A stretch of 64,000 nucleotides of DNA, from contig JAGYXB010001953.1 of the NCBI GenBank assembly GCA_022495005.1, positions 1 to 64,000 on the forward strand. The letters are read 5' to 3'. The stretch is from Rhyacophila brunnea (Eukaryota; Arthropoda; Insecta; Trichoptera; Rhyacophilidae). The notes below the pieces were generated by a model, which made no database searches, was not told the DNA's origin, and saw only the letters and a list, made by a program, of their open reading frames with translations. Numbering within the stretch: position 1 is the first letter of the stretch; every line of letters begins with the position of its first letter. The position numbers and the translations under genes were made by a program. This document shows, one piece after another, positions 12,600 through 24,374 of the stretch.

Positions 12600-12830
12600 T
12601 TCTCATTACAGAAAATATGACCGTAGTATGCAACGTTTCTGCACTTTATAATATCTATCAGTTCTCTTGTATTATTGGATCGATGTAAAACCTCATCATT
12701 GGTAAAGAGATTAGTAATCAACCTTAACTATCTTCGTGGAATGCCGATGCAGCCATATCTTGAAAGCCTCCAGTCTTCTTATTGTATATTCCTTTCACGT
12801 CCAGACTCACGGCCTGATCGCCCTCCATCG
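12600..12830 (-). pseudogene. LINE reverse transcriptase C-terminal remnant
   Basis: On the minus strand, 'RRLEAFKIWLHRHSTKIVKV' is followed, after a frame change, by 'NDEVLHRSNNTRELIDIIK' and 'YYGHI'. This parallels the RRLEAFEMWLYRRILK and YLGHIIR blocks of the fragment at 5818-6275. Stops and frameshifts make it a dead remnant. Confidence 0.55.
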
Positions 12831-12869
12831 ATTGCTTAGAGCTATGGGGATGATGAATAGAAACGAGGG

Positions 12870-13700
12870 TAGTGAATTGAAATGACGATAATCAGGTTGG
12901 GTTTGCATGTTATAAGGAATTACCCGTTAATTCTTCCCACATAAATAATTAATTACAATAATGTTATTATGAACTCAAGGTTACAAGTTAATATTATGCG
13001 GCTCAAATTTCACAGCAGATAAGTAATTTGTGCCCAATATGGTAAGCCTGAAGTGCTGATTTAGATTCTATGAAATTTACGTAACAGATTGACGTCAGTG
13101 TGAAGCGGCTGACTTGCTCATTAGGAATTATTGATGGAGTGTCTAAAAGTACATGTTTGTGTAGCATATTTATAGATTGAAAAACTGCACCGTGTTACTG
13201 TTTTGAAATGACAATGAAAAGCATGTTTGATTTCTAGTTGTTCAGTCAGGTGCGTTTTGTTTCGTAAATTGTAAATAAATAATTATTATCACTTTTGCTA
13301 AATCAGCTCTCTTTTTTAATTTAATTGACCTACATAAATGGCATGTTTCACCATAAGTATTGTTTTGCGATTTTAAACAATATAATATAAATATAAATTA
13401 TAGTTGAGAAGAAATGGTTTTCTGCCAAATCATGCTGGATGGTAGGATGTCCAATTCTGACATAGCTATGTCTCGTTTTGCCATTTCAATTTTAATTTCA
13501 TGGCCTGGGCATCAGTTTTTGTGTAGATGGTAACCGAGGTTCAGAAGCAGCTCTACCTTAAGGGTTCGTAGGGACCAACCCTACCTACTATCATGTCAAA
13601 AATACACGTCCAATATTTATATTATTAGACATAATATACCTACTTCATTACATGGTCAAAATTAATGAACTATTTAATTTATTTAATCCATCTAAACCCG
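12870..13700. other. Stretch with no recognised gene
   Basis: AT-rich non-coding DNA without repeat ends or exon signals that I can support. Confidence 0.45.
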
Positions 13701-13705
13701 ACGCT

Positions 13706-13947
13706 ATTTTTTTTCGATCATGTCCGATCCTAATAGGATCATATGGGCCTCCACAGAGTGGAGGTTTGTATTAACAAATTTTGTTTTTTACGAGAAATGG
13801 ATGTCAGCCACTTGCTCAACCTATTAGGTCCATACCTTGACTCACACACAAATTGAAAACAATATGTGTACTTGCCAGACCCAGAATTCTAACCTGGTAC
13901 CCACCGCATTATAGTCCAACGCTTAAGCCACGCGGCCACCGTGGGTG
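13706..13947 (-). repeat. tRNA-derived SINE (copy 1)
   Basis: On the minus strand the element begins with a tRNA-related head (CCACGGTGGCCGCGTGGCTT, then a decayed B-box region near 13890). It continues with the conserved body ('caagtggctgacatccattt', 'tctgtggaggcccatatgat', 'ttaggatcggacatgatcg') and ends in an A-rich tail. Six other copies occur in this window. The B box has a mutation here (GGTTAGAATTC). Confidence 0.8.
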
Positions 13948-14479
13948 TGATTTATTATTAGTACACAAATAAACAAAGCAGTGATTGTAAATAATTATGT
14001 AATAACATAATGATTATGATGTAATAAAATAATTAATTTAATTAAATACTCAGCATTCCGTGGTGGTACCTATGAATGTACAAAGAAAGCCATGGTGTTT
14101 ATTTTTCGCTGACCGGGATGACTCGGTTCCATCCCGTTATCGCGGTACAAGTCTCGTTATACAAAAAATTATGTGAATGCATTAATTAGCGCTAGTATAT
14201 GCATACCGGATAGCGAAATAACCCCGAGCTGAGTAAAAAAAAGTTAACTGTATATCATTGTTAAAAACCGATAGTGGTAAGTCTATAATAATTATTATTA
14301 TTGATTATTAAGTTCATTTTTTTAAGCACGATTTTTAGATGTGATTAAGCAAGTAACGACTCGGATTATCATATTATTTATTCTGAAAAATTACTCATTT
14401 AAAATTAATAAAATCATATTATTTGTAGGTATGTATATTTAATAATTAATGGCTAAACCCCACCACTTAGGTCCTAGAC

Positions 14480-15111
14480 CAGTGGTCTCCAAACTCAATA
14501 GGGACGTGAGCTACTTTCCGAAATTGAAATTGTCTAGTGAGCTACTCAATATTTATATTCCTTCTTTATATTTTTTATCAGCGTCCTTTATCGAACCATA
14601 CAATATAATATTATTATATTACTTAAAATAATAAGAACATCGAACTTCCAATAAAACATAAAATGTGTACTTTAATTATCTATTTATAAACAAAATAATA
14701 ATTAAAACATATCTTGGAATAAGTGTGATTAAAAGTAAAAATAATTAGTCAAAAGAATGGCATTCACTTTCTTCCACATTTTTTTCAATTTTCGGTAAGT
14801 ACCTTGTCACTCCCATCCGAATGCAATTATCAATATGTACATCTGTGAGCCTGTTTCTATAGTTACTTTTAACCACCATCATAGTGGAAAACGTTGATTC
14901 ACATAAATAGATAGAACAAAACAATGCCTTCATTTTGAGCGCAATAGTTCGAAATTAATAAAAGGAGCTGAAACAAATTGCCCAAGCAGCTCAACTTTTT
15001 TAAAGTCACTAATCCGAAAATTTATAAATATGATAAAATATCATACGCGAGCTACCGAAAATGCCGCCGCGAGCTACTGGTAGCTCGCGAGCCACCGTTT
15101 GGCAATCACTG
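14480..15111 (-). mobile_element. hAT-like deletion derivative with 8 bp target-site duplication
   Basis: The left end CAGTGGTCTCCAAACT and the right end (inverted: CAGTGATTGCCAAACG) are imperfect inverted repeats. They are flanked by a perfect 8 bp duplication, TCCTAGAC, at 14472-14479 and 15112-15119. Eight-base duplications and CA(G/T)TG ends are the mark of hAT transposons. The minus strand still carries the C-terminal end of a transposase (see 14745-14933), but the rest of the coding region is gone. The element therefore needs a transposase supplied in trans. Confidence 0.9.
14745..14933 (-). pseudogene. hAT transposase C-terminal (dimerisation) fragment
   Basis: The 62-codon minus frame contains 'YLCESTFSTMMVVKSNYRNR' and 'LTDVHIDNCIRMGVTRYLPK'. 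These match the hATC dimerisation region (CEStFS...lKs.yRnrLtdehl..c.r.) of hAT-family transposases. It starts at an arbitrary Met inside the domain and ends 'ESECHSFD' before a stop. It sits within a 632 bp element with intact hAT-type ends, so it is the residue of an internally deleted transposon rather than a host gene. Confidence 0.8.
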
Positions 15112-15119
15112 TCCTAGAC

Positions 15120-16049
15120 AATCGTCTAGCCGCCACTACCAGGGTTATATACTTATAGTAGATTTCCATTAATCGTATATGAAAACTCATTGATTTATTA
15201 TATTTTTTCATAATTTGGCAAACATTAACATAACACAGCCCATCGACGTGGCATAATATACGAATCATTGAAAGCTTCGGTCATTACTTCATGACTACTT
15301 CCCACACTATGTAATATTGTTGTTTCTTCCGTAAGTAATGATAAAACGAAATAAAATGTTTACATAATTTACTAGTAATGCCAGAATGAATTTTACGTAG
15401 AATATATTATTCTACATACGCTATAAAATAGCGGCTATATTTCATATTATGCTATAAGTTTAGTTTTATATGCCGTCCATTTTGCACTATCTGTATTACG
15501 TACTGCGCGTTGACAGTTTACTAAATCAAACGCCAAATGGATTATACGAAACTGTACTAAAGTTTATTGTAATTTGTATACACTTTTTGTAATGAATAGT
15601 TTTTTTTTAATATTTAACATCTTTCGATATTTTATGCTTTCATTTGAAATCTAAATCCATCTCGTACTTTATCATTGTTTTAATATTAGTACCTGTCAAT
15701 TTTCCAACATTTTAGAGTAACACAAACAATGACCCCTCCAAACCAACCCCCTCCCACACTACATTAAGTCCAGTACATTAAGTCTTAATATAGCGTATCA
15801 TGTAGCCCTACGTTTGGGTGTGAAGCATCGGCAGTTTGTACGCCAGGTAATGTCTTAGGAGCAGACGTAACTACTTAGAGAGATAATTTAATAAAAGTGC
15901 CATAGTAGAGAAAATCACGGAGAATTAACAAAAATAAATGAATTTAATGGTAGGTATATATACATGTGTGGGTGAGCAAAGGCTGACTATGGCCTCAATG
16001 ATGTATACTGATGCCAATAGGTATACTTCTAAAAAATGTTGAGACGCCA
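15120..16049. other. Stretch with no recognised gene
   Basis: AT-rich non-coding DNA. The last part may include the 5' end of the RTE-like LINE that follows, whose exact start is not clear. Confidence 0.45.
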
Positions 16050-16257
16050 CTGTCCAAGAAAGTCAGCAAATCCTATCTCTAGCCTCCGCGTGGCGTCCCC
16101 CGGGCAATGCAGATAATGTGCTGTATAACGCAACATACTATCTGTAGCTAATAGAGAAGGGTGCAAGGCGAAACTCTGGCGCCTTAAAACGAGAGACATT
16201 TGGCTACGGGAAGGATCACCCAGACAGAAAAACTACACACCAACCCGTCTGGACAGC

Positions 16258-17076
16258 GTGTTGTGTTATGTCCAAAACCTTCATATGAAAACAAAAACTT
16301 CTAGAACCCGGCCCTCATTCTCCGGAGGCCAACCTGATACTGATCACGGCAGCGATCAGCGAAGGAAGGCAGAGGGTGCTAATAATCCCCGGAGACCCGG
16401 AAAAGGCTGCCAACAGATGACCATTGCTACATATAACGCAAGAACATTGTCCAGCGATGCCAAACTTGTAGAGTTTCAAGAAGAGCCCCGGAATATCCAC
16501 TGGGATGTTGTCGGACTCAGCGAAGTAAGGCGTAAAGGTGAGAGTATTATTAATTTACAAAGCGGACATGTGCTGTACTCCAAAGGAACCGATGAAGGAC
16601 GCACGAGCGGTGTTGGATTTGTTGTCAACAAAGCCTGGAGGGACCGCATAGTCGAATTCAACTGCATTTCTAACAGGGTCGCAAGCGTGATACTTAAAAT
16701 CAATGCTAGGTACCGGATTCAGATTTTGCAAGTATATGCTCCGACACAGAGCTATCCTGATGAAAAAGTGAAAGAGTTTTACGAGGAAATAACATCCTTG
16801 AAAAATAAAAGTAAATGCCACTTCAACATCATAATGGGAGATTTCAATGCACGTATTGGATCATACCAAAGAGATGACGTAGCGGTCGGACATTTCGGAC
16901 ACGGCTCAAGGGATGGTAGAGGGGACATGCTTGTGGAGTTTGCTGAAACCAACAATCTTCACATCATGAATTCCTTTTTTCAACATAAACCTACACGTAA
17001 ATGGACGTGGAGAAGCCCGTCAGGAAGGACCAGCGAAATCGATTACACCCTCACTGACAGAAAATATACATTTTAA
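16258..17076 (+). pseudogene. LINE AP endonuclease domain
   Basis: The frame contains the endonuclease motifs of non-LTR retrotransposons: 'ATYNARTLSSD' near the start, 'VVGLSEVRRKGES' (catalytic Glu), 'ILQVYAPTQSYPDEK', 'NIIMGDFNARIG' (GDFNA), and 'WTWRSPSGRTSEIDYTL' (terminal SEIDY). This is almost a complete domain of about 230 residues. The likely native start is the Met before TIATYNA at about 16417. The frame ends at a TAA at 17074 created by a frameshift, because the family sequence resumes in another frame directly afterwards ('GSDHRMVRCKI' at about 17108). Confidence 0.85.
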
Positions 17077-17084
17077 ACTGTAAG

Positions 17085-18283
17085 GTGATCAATCAGTTTA
17101 ACACCGGCAGTGATCACCGGATGGTGAGATGTAAGATAAGATTGAACGTCAAATCAGAAAGATCCAAACTGCAGAAGAAGTCAAATGCTCGCGTATACCT
17201 GCAGAACAACACTGAATTCCAAAATGAACTCAAAAATGCACTATCGGCTTTCTTAGATGAGAACGAAACCGTTTCCCTATCCAACGCGGAGGATATAACG
17301 AATATTATTCTACAATGTGCAGAAAAAACAGGCGTTAAAAGCTCAGAAGTTAAACCTTCCACCAAGCTTTCGAAGGCAACATTGAATCTTATGGAGCAGA
17401 GAAGGAAAACCAAGAGCGATAGACAGGCACAAAATGATATGGAGTTTTCATTACTTTGCAAAACCCTCCGAAGGAAGATTAGAGAAGACCTTCGTAAATT
17501 CAATGTAAACCTCATACAAGCAATTGTGAAAGCAGGCAGAAGTTTAAACAAAAACAAGCAATGCTTGTCGATAGGAAAACGTCAAATCATAGCACTAAAA
17601 GCAAAAGATGGTTCTATCATCAGAAATTGGGAACACTTGTTAAGCCGAGTTGAAGAGTTCTACAGCGATCTCTACAGTGATGACACTGACAATACGACTA
17701 TAGACTTAGATCTTCAGAGAAATGGAAATTCGGAATACCATACTCCCGAAATTACATCCTGGGAAGTAACCCATGCTTTAAATTACATGAAAAGCGGGAA
17801 AGCCCCCGGGGAAGACGGTTTAACGATAGATATCCTCAAAAAAGCAGGAAAGGATGCAAATGAAGTACTTGCACAATTGTTCACAGCCTGCATATGCAAA
17901 GAGGATGTCCCAGAGGTATGGAAAATGCCAGCATTGTCATTCTTCACAAAAAAGGTGACAGAGAAGACCTAGTAAATTATCGTCCAATAAGTCTACTCCC
18001 TATTCTCTACAAGACGTTCACAAAAATTCTCTCAAACCGTCTGCAAAATGTACTAGACGAGAACCAACCGAGAGAACAAGCTGGATTTAGAGGAGGATAC
18101 AGCACTATGGACCATATCCAAGTCGTCAGAGAAATCATAGAGCGGTACCAGGAATACAAACTGCCACTATGCATGGGTCTTATAGACTATGAGAAGGCGT
18201 TTGATTCGATAAAAAAAATGTTCAATACTCGACGCACTCAGAAAACAAGGAATCCCTGGACGCTATATAAATATTTTCAATAA
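17085..18283 (+). pseudogene. LINE linker and N-terminal reverse transcriptase region (frameshifted)
   Basis: From 17085 one frame covers 'GSDHRMVRCKIRL', a basic linker and 'LNYMKSGKAPGEDGLTIDIL' (RT region 0/1). It then shifts at about 17940 to the frame with 'VNYRPISLLPILYKTFTKIL', 'QAGFRGGYSTMDHIQVV' and 'GLIDYEKAFDS' (RT palm, first catalytic Asp). After AFDS the frame is lost again. These are standard RTE reverse transcriptase motifs, and the two breaks make the copy non-functional. Confidence 0.85.
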
Positions 18284-19249
18284 TATATACAGTAGCGCAA
18301 CAGCATCTGTAAATCTCCATAAACCATCGCGCAGATTTTCTATCAGCAAAGGAGTCCGACAAGGTGATACAATCTCACCTAAACTATTTACAGCTACCCT
18401 TGAAGACTTATTCAGGCAACTTGACTGGAATGACAAAGGGATCCCATAAATGGAGAATACCTGAGTCATCTGCGCTTTGCCGATGACATAGTAATTTTCT
18501 CGCAAGACTCAGAAGACCTCCAAAGCAGAATGCAGGAACTCGCTGAAGTAAGCAACAAAGTAGGTTTGAAAAATAAATTTTTAAAAGCAACAAAGACGAA
18601 AGTCATGTTCAACTGCTTTGCAGGCCAAAAAGAGATCCTCATCAATGACACTCAGCTCGAACAGGTGAAAAGCTACATCTATCTGGGACAACAAGTATCT
18701 ATAGATGGATGTATATTTGATGAAATTGTTCGCAGAGTAAAGCCAGGCTGGAGTGCTTTTGGCGGCCTGAATAATATCTTCAAAAGTGACCTTCCACTGT
18801 GCCTAAAGCGCAAAGTGTTCAACCAGTGTGTGCTTCCCGTGATGACATATGCGTGTGAAACATGGACCCTAAGTAAACGAGAGATCCAGAAACTTAGAGT
18901 AGCACAACGTGGTATGGAGAGGTGTATGCTGGGCATAACGCGAAAGGACAAATAGAGGAATGAGTGGATAAGGAAGCAGACAAGGGTTTGCGATGTAATA
19001 GAGTTTATTAAAAGCCTTAAATGGAGATGGGCTGGACACATAGCTCAAAGAAGAGATAATCGTTGGACAAATCTAGTCATCCAGTGGTATCTAAGAAGTA
19101 CAAAATGTCCGCAAGGTAGACCTAGAGGCCGCTGGATCGATGAAATGATAAAGTTCTGCGGAAGTACGTGGCAACGCAATGCACAGGACCGAGAGAAGTG
19201 GAAGCAACTTGAAGAGGCCTTCATCCAGCAGTGGATAGATTCAGGCTGA
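18284..19249 (+). pseudogene. LINE reverse transcriptase catalytic core and C-terminal tail (frameshifted, one stop)
   Basis: The sequence 'SKGVRQGDTISPKLFTATL' in frame 3 is followed, after a shift near 18450, by 'LRFADDIVIFSQDSEDL' (FADD catalytic pair), 'QVKSYIYLGQQVS', 'YACETWTLSKREIQKL', a TAG at 18953, and then 'LKWRWAGHIAQRRDNRW', 'RPRGRWIDEM' and 'AFIQQWIDSG' before the natural TGA at 19247. The C-terminal tail matches the fragment at 60704-60970. Confidence 0.85.
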
Positions 19250-19269
19250 TGATGATGATGATGATATAT

Positions 19270-20343
19270 ACAATACAAAAAACAAAGCTAAAATAATACG
19301 GACATACAAATGGATACCTAATAATATTAGTGGTTTTTTGTGTGTACAACACTTGTGTGTATCTGTTTGAGTGTTATTTTAGTGTCTTTGATGTTAGTTG
19401 TAGAGATTGTTGTTTCTGTACTCAATTTGTGACTTGTCCTTGTAAGAATTTGGTATAATTTAATAATTATTGTATGACTGCTTTGAACTATTTCGAGGCC
19501 CCCTTTTAAATATTCTGACATCTAATACACTCGATAATTAGTAGTTAACAGTATTCGTGGTCAGTTTTTATTTGCCTTTTGGCGAGTGTACGCGGTGCCT
19601 GGAGATGCCGAAAGGCGAAACCCGGGTAGCAAAAAACGACTCAAATGGAATATATTAAACTTTATTAATTATTAATATTGCTTGGATTTTTATTGAACGT
19701 ATTATTTCACCCCGTGGCTATAAACATTTCATTTTAAAACTGTCACCACGTAAATGTTAATTCACAAAGATATTAATTTAATTGTGTGGATTTTGTGATA
19801 TCTTCCTGTATACGTTGTATTAAACTGATATCTGAATAGTCAAGCTCATGGGCGAAGTTAAGCTTCTAATACAGGTGACATAAATCCGCTTCTCGACATT
19901 GCAATGCGCAAAATGGGATTGAAATCCTGAATTATTATTGAAATAAGCCATCGATTTTATTTATGGACACCGCGAGTTGAAACGGGTTTACTATGTGGTC
20001 TGCGGTCAACTTGACTAACTAACTGGAATGCATATTTTATGGAAAGTCGATATTTGAAATATTTTGAGATAATTATCAATGTGTATTCAGTTTGTATGCA
20101 GGTAAATATCTATGCCTAAAATGGATTTGATTCGATCACTAACTACTCAAGTCATATTAGGTCAAATTAACTTCCCTTGTCTGGAAATTATTGCCTAAAG
20201 GGGAGAATATTTTATAGTATATGTGCACAGTATTAACCAAAAATAAACATTAATACATCACAAGGTCACCATCTTGGATTGTGTTTATTTTTATTTTTAT
20301 TAAAATTATCGTCTCATCAAATGTTGAATTTAATAATATATTA
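19270..20343. other. Stretch with no recognised gene; hammerhead-like motif inside
   Basis: No exon or element boundary was recognised. A segment near 19599-19625 has CTGGAGA, then GCC-GAAA-GGC, then GAAAC, which resembles a degraded hammerhead core; it is described as a finding. Confidence 0.4.
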
Positions 20344-20465
20344 TGTTTTACCCGTAAGTAATCCAGGTGATGCCATTCTGCTGAAACCATATGTTGTGTG
20401 AGTTTATTCTGTGTGTAAGTCGTGCAAAAAATGTAATCATGTCGTACCTATCATGGCGGCAACGC
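20344..20465 (+). repeat. Dispersed repeat related to 29198-29383
   Basis: The segment 'acccgtaagtaatccaggtg' followed by 'tgctgaaaccatatgttgtg' and 'gtaagtcgtgcaaaaaatgt' is nearly identical to 29198-29300. Both copies reach a 'catggcgg' block, but this one lacks about 70 bases between them. The family was not recognised. Confidence 0.6.
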
Positions 20466-20950
20466 GTGTTTAAATAATATATCGGCTCTCTTTTCAGATG
20501 CGACTGCTTTTTTCTTTTAAGTAAACCAAACTTTTACTTTTAATAATTCTAACATCACTCCTGATCGTTTTAGACATAGGTTTATTAATTATAAAAGCAT
20601 CAAATTGCGTAAATTTATACATCCGTACACGACAGAAGCGTAAAATTAAATGATAAGTTTGGGGGCGATCCTCATTTGAAAACGGAAGTGCGATTAACTG
20701 CATAGGAAGGGCTTGTTAGTTCACAGTTTTAACACGTGGACAAGAAGATTTTGTTCGACAATAATGGTTACCATTCACCATCACCACATTTATAATCACG
20801 TTTAAAAAAAAACTGGCCAAAGACACCTCTTGCCAATGATATTATTAATGGACAACGCACTCAATACAGTAGCTAGCAAGTAAATTCGCGCATAGCGACA
20901 TTCGCACATGTATAGGTAGACGTCACGCAATTTCCATTATGCGATATCAC

Positions 20951-21158
20951 GCATCGGGAATTTATAGCAATATCACCTTTATTGTAATGGCGTTAGAACA
21001 GTGTTTCTAGTGTAAATGTTCATTATTTGAGCGAACCCGTTCGAACAGAACCATTCGGGAGACTCGACAAAAAGCATCGGGAATTTATAGCAATATCACC
21101 CTTGTTGTAATGGCGTTAGAACAGATTATGCCATTCGGCAGACCCGACAAAAAAGTGA
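20951..21158 (+). repeat. Tandem duplication, 123 bp period
   Basis: The block starting 'gcatcgggaatttatagcaa' at 20951 recurs at 21074. Both copies go on through 'tgtaatggcgttagaacag' and end in 'ga(c/g)(t/c)cgacaaaaa'. The second unit has lost part of the middle. It is non-coding. Confidence 0.75.
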
Positions 21159-21159
21159 G

Positions 21160-21985
21160 TGTCTAAAGTCGTAATTTTTCAGGATAATAAATATTGGCTA
21201 ATTTCTCATAAATCATTTTTTGTAATCAGGAGTAATTGAACCATTATTTTGATAATGTTTTTTTAAGATCTGTACTTGTTGCAGTCTATATTTTTCATGA
21301 CTAATTTCCCCTAACTAGACTAAATGGCGGTAAATTTAAAACAGTTAGTTCTTACTGATAACCCATAATTTTATTATAAGTGCTACAACACTAAAATTTC
21401 GTTAGCAAACTTTATAATTGAGTCATAAACAGGTTAACTGATATTACGGGTGAAGTAAATGATATTAATAATCCTGACGATGTGCGGTATACTGCGGCTA
21501 TGTCTATAATTATTCATCCAAGTGCTTCCGACTCATCCAGTCCAATAAAATTTTGATTATCATTATTAATAGTCATGACGCTGTTAACTAACTTATAATA
21601 GACTAAACGATTTGTTATAACTTATTATAAAACACTCCATTTATAATTATTTAATAATCCTAATAATTAAACTGAATTATCAGCTAGTGATTATTAATTA
21701 TCGCCCAAGTACCTTTGGATCAGTGTTTGGACCAAAGATGTTTAAAAAGAACGTATTCTATAGATTTTTAGCCTAAATCTATGAAATTTGATGAAATCAA
21801 GAACCTCCGGTCTACTGGTTAAGTTAGTTACAAATGACTTTGCATTGCAGGTTTATTTAAGACTACTTCACTCTTCTACTATGGCATTCCACTATAATTT
21901 CAGATTCACCCAACTAGTTAATTACATACACGATTACAAGTGCAGATATTGCCGAAATAAGCATTGAATACTTAAATGCCTAGGA
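21160..21985. other. Stretch with no recognised gene
   Basis: AT-rich DNA with no supported exon or element. Confidence 0.45.
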
Positions 21986-21989
21986 TTGG

Positions 21990-22228
21990 TTTTTTTTCCG
22001 ATCATGTCCGATCCTAATAGGATCATATGGGCCTGAGTGGAGGTTTGTATTAACAGATGTTGTTTTTTACGAGAAATGGATGTCAGCCACTTGCTCAACC
22101 TATTAGGTCCATACTCTGACTCACACACAAATTGAAAAACAATATGTGTACTTGCCAGACCCAGGATTCGAACCTGAGACCCACTGCGTGATAGTCCAAC
22201 GTTTAAGCCACGTGGCCACCGTGGGTGG
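21990..22228 (-). repeat. tRNA-derived SINE (copy 2)
   Basis: The minus-strand head CCACGGTGGCCACGTGGCTT and B box GGTTCGAATCC (near 22165) are well kept. The body is the same as the other copies, with a 6-7 base deletion in the 'ctctgtggaggccc' region. The A-rich tail is at the left end (21990-21998 as T on the plus strand). Confidence 0.85.
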
Positions 22229-22439
22229 TAAATATATTATTATAATATATACGATATAACTTATATTTTATAATTTAAATCCAAACTTCATCATATTGTA
22301 TTTTCAGTAAATAGTATTAATTTGTTAATTATGTGTGTTGTTAACAATTCATAGATCTGACAGAAAAAAATTGGCATCATGTGGTATCCCAAGTGATATT
22401 AACTTCGCTTTCTAGTAAATCCGAGGTATTTATAAAGCC

Positions 22440-22740
22440 ATCTATTGAAAAAATATGAATGAGAAAGGACCAAGAAGTTATGTGTAGTACCAAAACCGGA
22501 AAACTACAATACTTCAGTCACATTACGAAAGGACAAACTCACCATACTATTATACCTACATTATACAACGAAAGATCAAAAGAAAACCTAATAAAAGAAG
22601 ACATCGCATTTTGTAAATAATTAAGAGTCTTTATTATTGGTATGAATATAGATCCACATAATTGTTCCAGGTTACAGATGGTAAAACAAAGATCGTCCCG
22701 ATGGTGTCCGATCTCCGATATGGGATAAGGCAAAGGCTAT
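22440..22740 (+). pseudogene. LINE reverse transcriptase C-terminal remnant
   Basis: The plus strand reads 'MRKDQEVMCSTKTGKLQYFS' with 'HITKG', parallel to the KNREVLRSIKTRKLQYLGHI block of 5818-6275. It then runs, after deletions, to 'RSSRWCPISDMG', which in another frame matches 'ALMVADLR'. It is the same family in opposite orientation and heavily decayed. Confidence 0.55.
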
Positions 22741-22744
22741 AGTT

Positions 22745-23500
22745 AGGCCGGGGTACTGAATTGAGAGTTACAACGGTATATCTAGTTATTGATTATCTTC
22801 GATTCATTATAACAATCTGCATTTTCTACGTACAGTTAACCATATTGCATTCGAAGAAAGCACAACATCCAGTATTACGATCATAACACAGGTTGATGCA
22901 CCAGCCTGAATATATTTAGGTATGTAGGTATGTAGGATTGGTTAGGGTTAGTGAATAATTAAATTCAATTTGATATTTTCACACATCTCAAATATTGCCA
23001 TATTAAATTGCCAATTTTTTGACAGCCAAAAGTTACATTGACCATTATATTTTTTAAGATGAACAATCATATAAAATAAATATTTACGTAGATTAATTAA
23101 ACACAGCAACCAACTTCAAAACAAAACGCGAGCCGCCATTTTTCTTCGGGACTACCAATAGAAGAAGAAAAATAATGAATTTGTTACCAATACAAGCATA
23201 TGTACATACAATAGTTCGATTCGAAAATTGAACTACTTTCAACGTTCTTAATACGAAATGCGTATAATATGACCCTGCCTAGAGTCAAAATTCTTTGGTT
23301 TTGACTATTTTTGATAAATTTTGTGCTTATTTTAATAATTTCAAGTCATACGATGATCGTAAATATCTTTGTTTTAACAAGTTCCGCTGAATTTTGAAAA
23401 AAAACTTTTAAAACAGTACTTTTAAAGCGATAACAAAGTCAAGGGCGCTGTGAAAACCTGGTTTTTAGAACAATGGAAATATAAAAAGAGCATTGCAAGT
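22745..23500. other. Stretch with no recognised gene
   Basis: AT-rich DNA. No supported exon or element boundary was seen. Confidence 0.45.
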
Positions 23501-23508
23501 ATAGTGAT

Positions 23509-23869
23509 CATGGCCCCCATAAGAGGTGGACTGACAGGGCTCTAGCCTGGGGGCCCGGGCTTAAGGGGGGCCCAGCCAAGTGAGATAAACATACATCACA
23601 AAATTGCACTATTAGCAAGAAAATGTCACCTGCGGCGCTGTTTCACTTCAAACATAATAATATTTAATAACATTTGTTTGTGCGATGCAATTTTTCATCA
23701 TGGGTGTGTTAAAAATGCAAAAAATCAAAAAAATACCCTTAATTTTACCTCGAAAATCATTTGGAATATGCAACTGTAGATCGTCACACTGCCTTTAACC
23801 TTAGCGATAGGTAGGGGGGCCCGCTAAAGATCCTAGTCTGGGGGCCCGCTTCGGGATGTGGGGGCCATG
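23509..23869. mobile_element. hAT-like MITE, GGCCCCC-ended family (copy 1)
   Basis: The ends are CATGGCCCCCATAAG and, inverted, CATGGCCCCCACATCC. The flanking octamers ATAGTGAT (23501-23508) and ATAGTGGT (23870-23877) differ at one position, consistent with an aged 8 bp hAT-type target duplication. The body has GC-rich arms ('cctgggggcccgggcttaag', 'ggggggcccgctaaagatcc') around an AT-rich core and no coding frame. A second copy is at 27658-28048. Confidence 0.75.
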
Positions 23870-24374
23870 ATAGTGGTAGTATAACGAAGTGCATTTAACT
23901 GACAATGAATTATAATAATAAAAAAAATATTAATTCTTTAGATCTTTCATCATTTCCTTGCTGAGGTAGATAAAAATATAATGAGCACCCCTCGTACATG
24001 TTATTTAGTTGTATTTTCACCGATCAACAAAAATGGCGAGAAAGTATTTTTATATTGGAGAATTTTTGTTTAATCTCATTTCTTAATCGTATTAAAGATG
24101 CTAATTTACGAGTCAATTATTTTCGCAAAAAGACGTTTATTTCATTTGGCACAGAATTTTTAATGCTCCTTTCAAGTGACGTTTTAATAATAAATAACGG
24201 ATAACTGCCAATAAAAGAATCGTCGGTAGTTTTAAGGAAAACTTATAACACCCATAAATAAGATTGGAATAAATTTATTTTGTAGTTAAAAAATCTAGTC
24301 CAAATATAATTCGGTCCCGGACAAAATAGAACATGACAAAACAGAATAGCCAGGGGAAAAATGAAACATTATTT

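Larger units (their letters stand above)
16050..19265 (+). mobile_element. RTE-like non-LTR retrotransposon, near full length but inactive
   Basis: In order, the element shows a GC-richer 5' leader, an apurinic endonuclease domain, a linker, a reverse transcriptase domain, a C-terminal tail and a (GAT)n microsatellite tail at 19247-19265. Single-frame AP endonuclease plus RT and a simple-repeat 3' tail point to the RTE clade. The coding region changes frame at about 17070, 17940, 18225 and 18450 and has a TAG at 18953, so it cannot make a working protein. Other 3' pieces of the same family lie at 24765, 56935, 58510 and 60704. The 5' limit is approximate. Confidence 0.8.
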
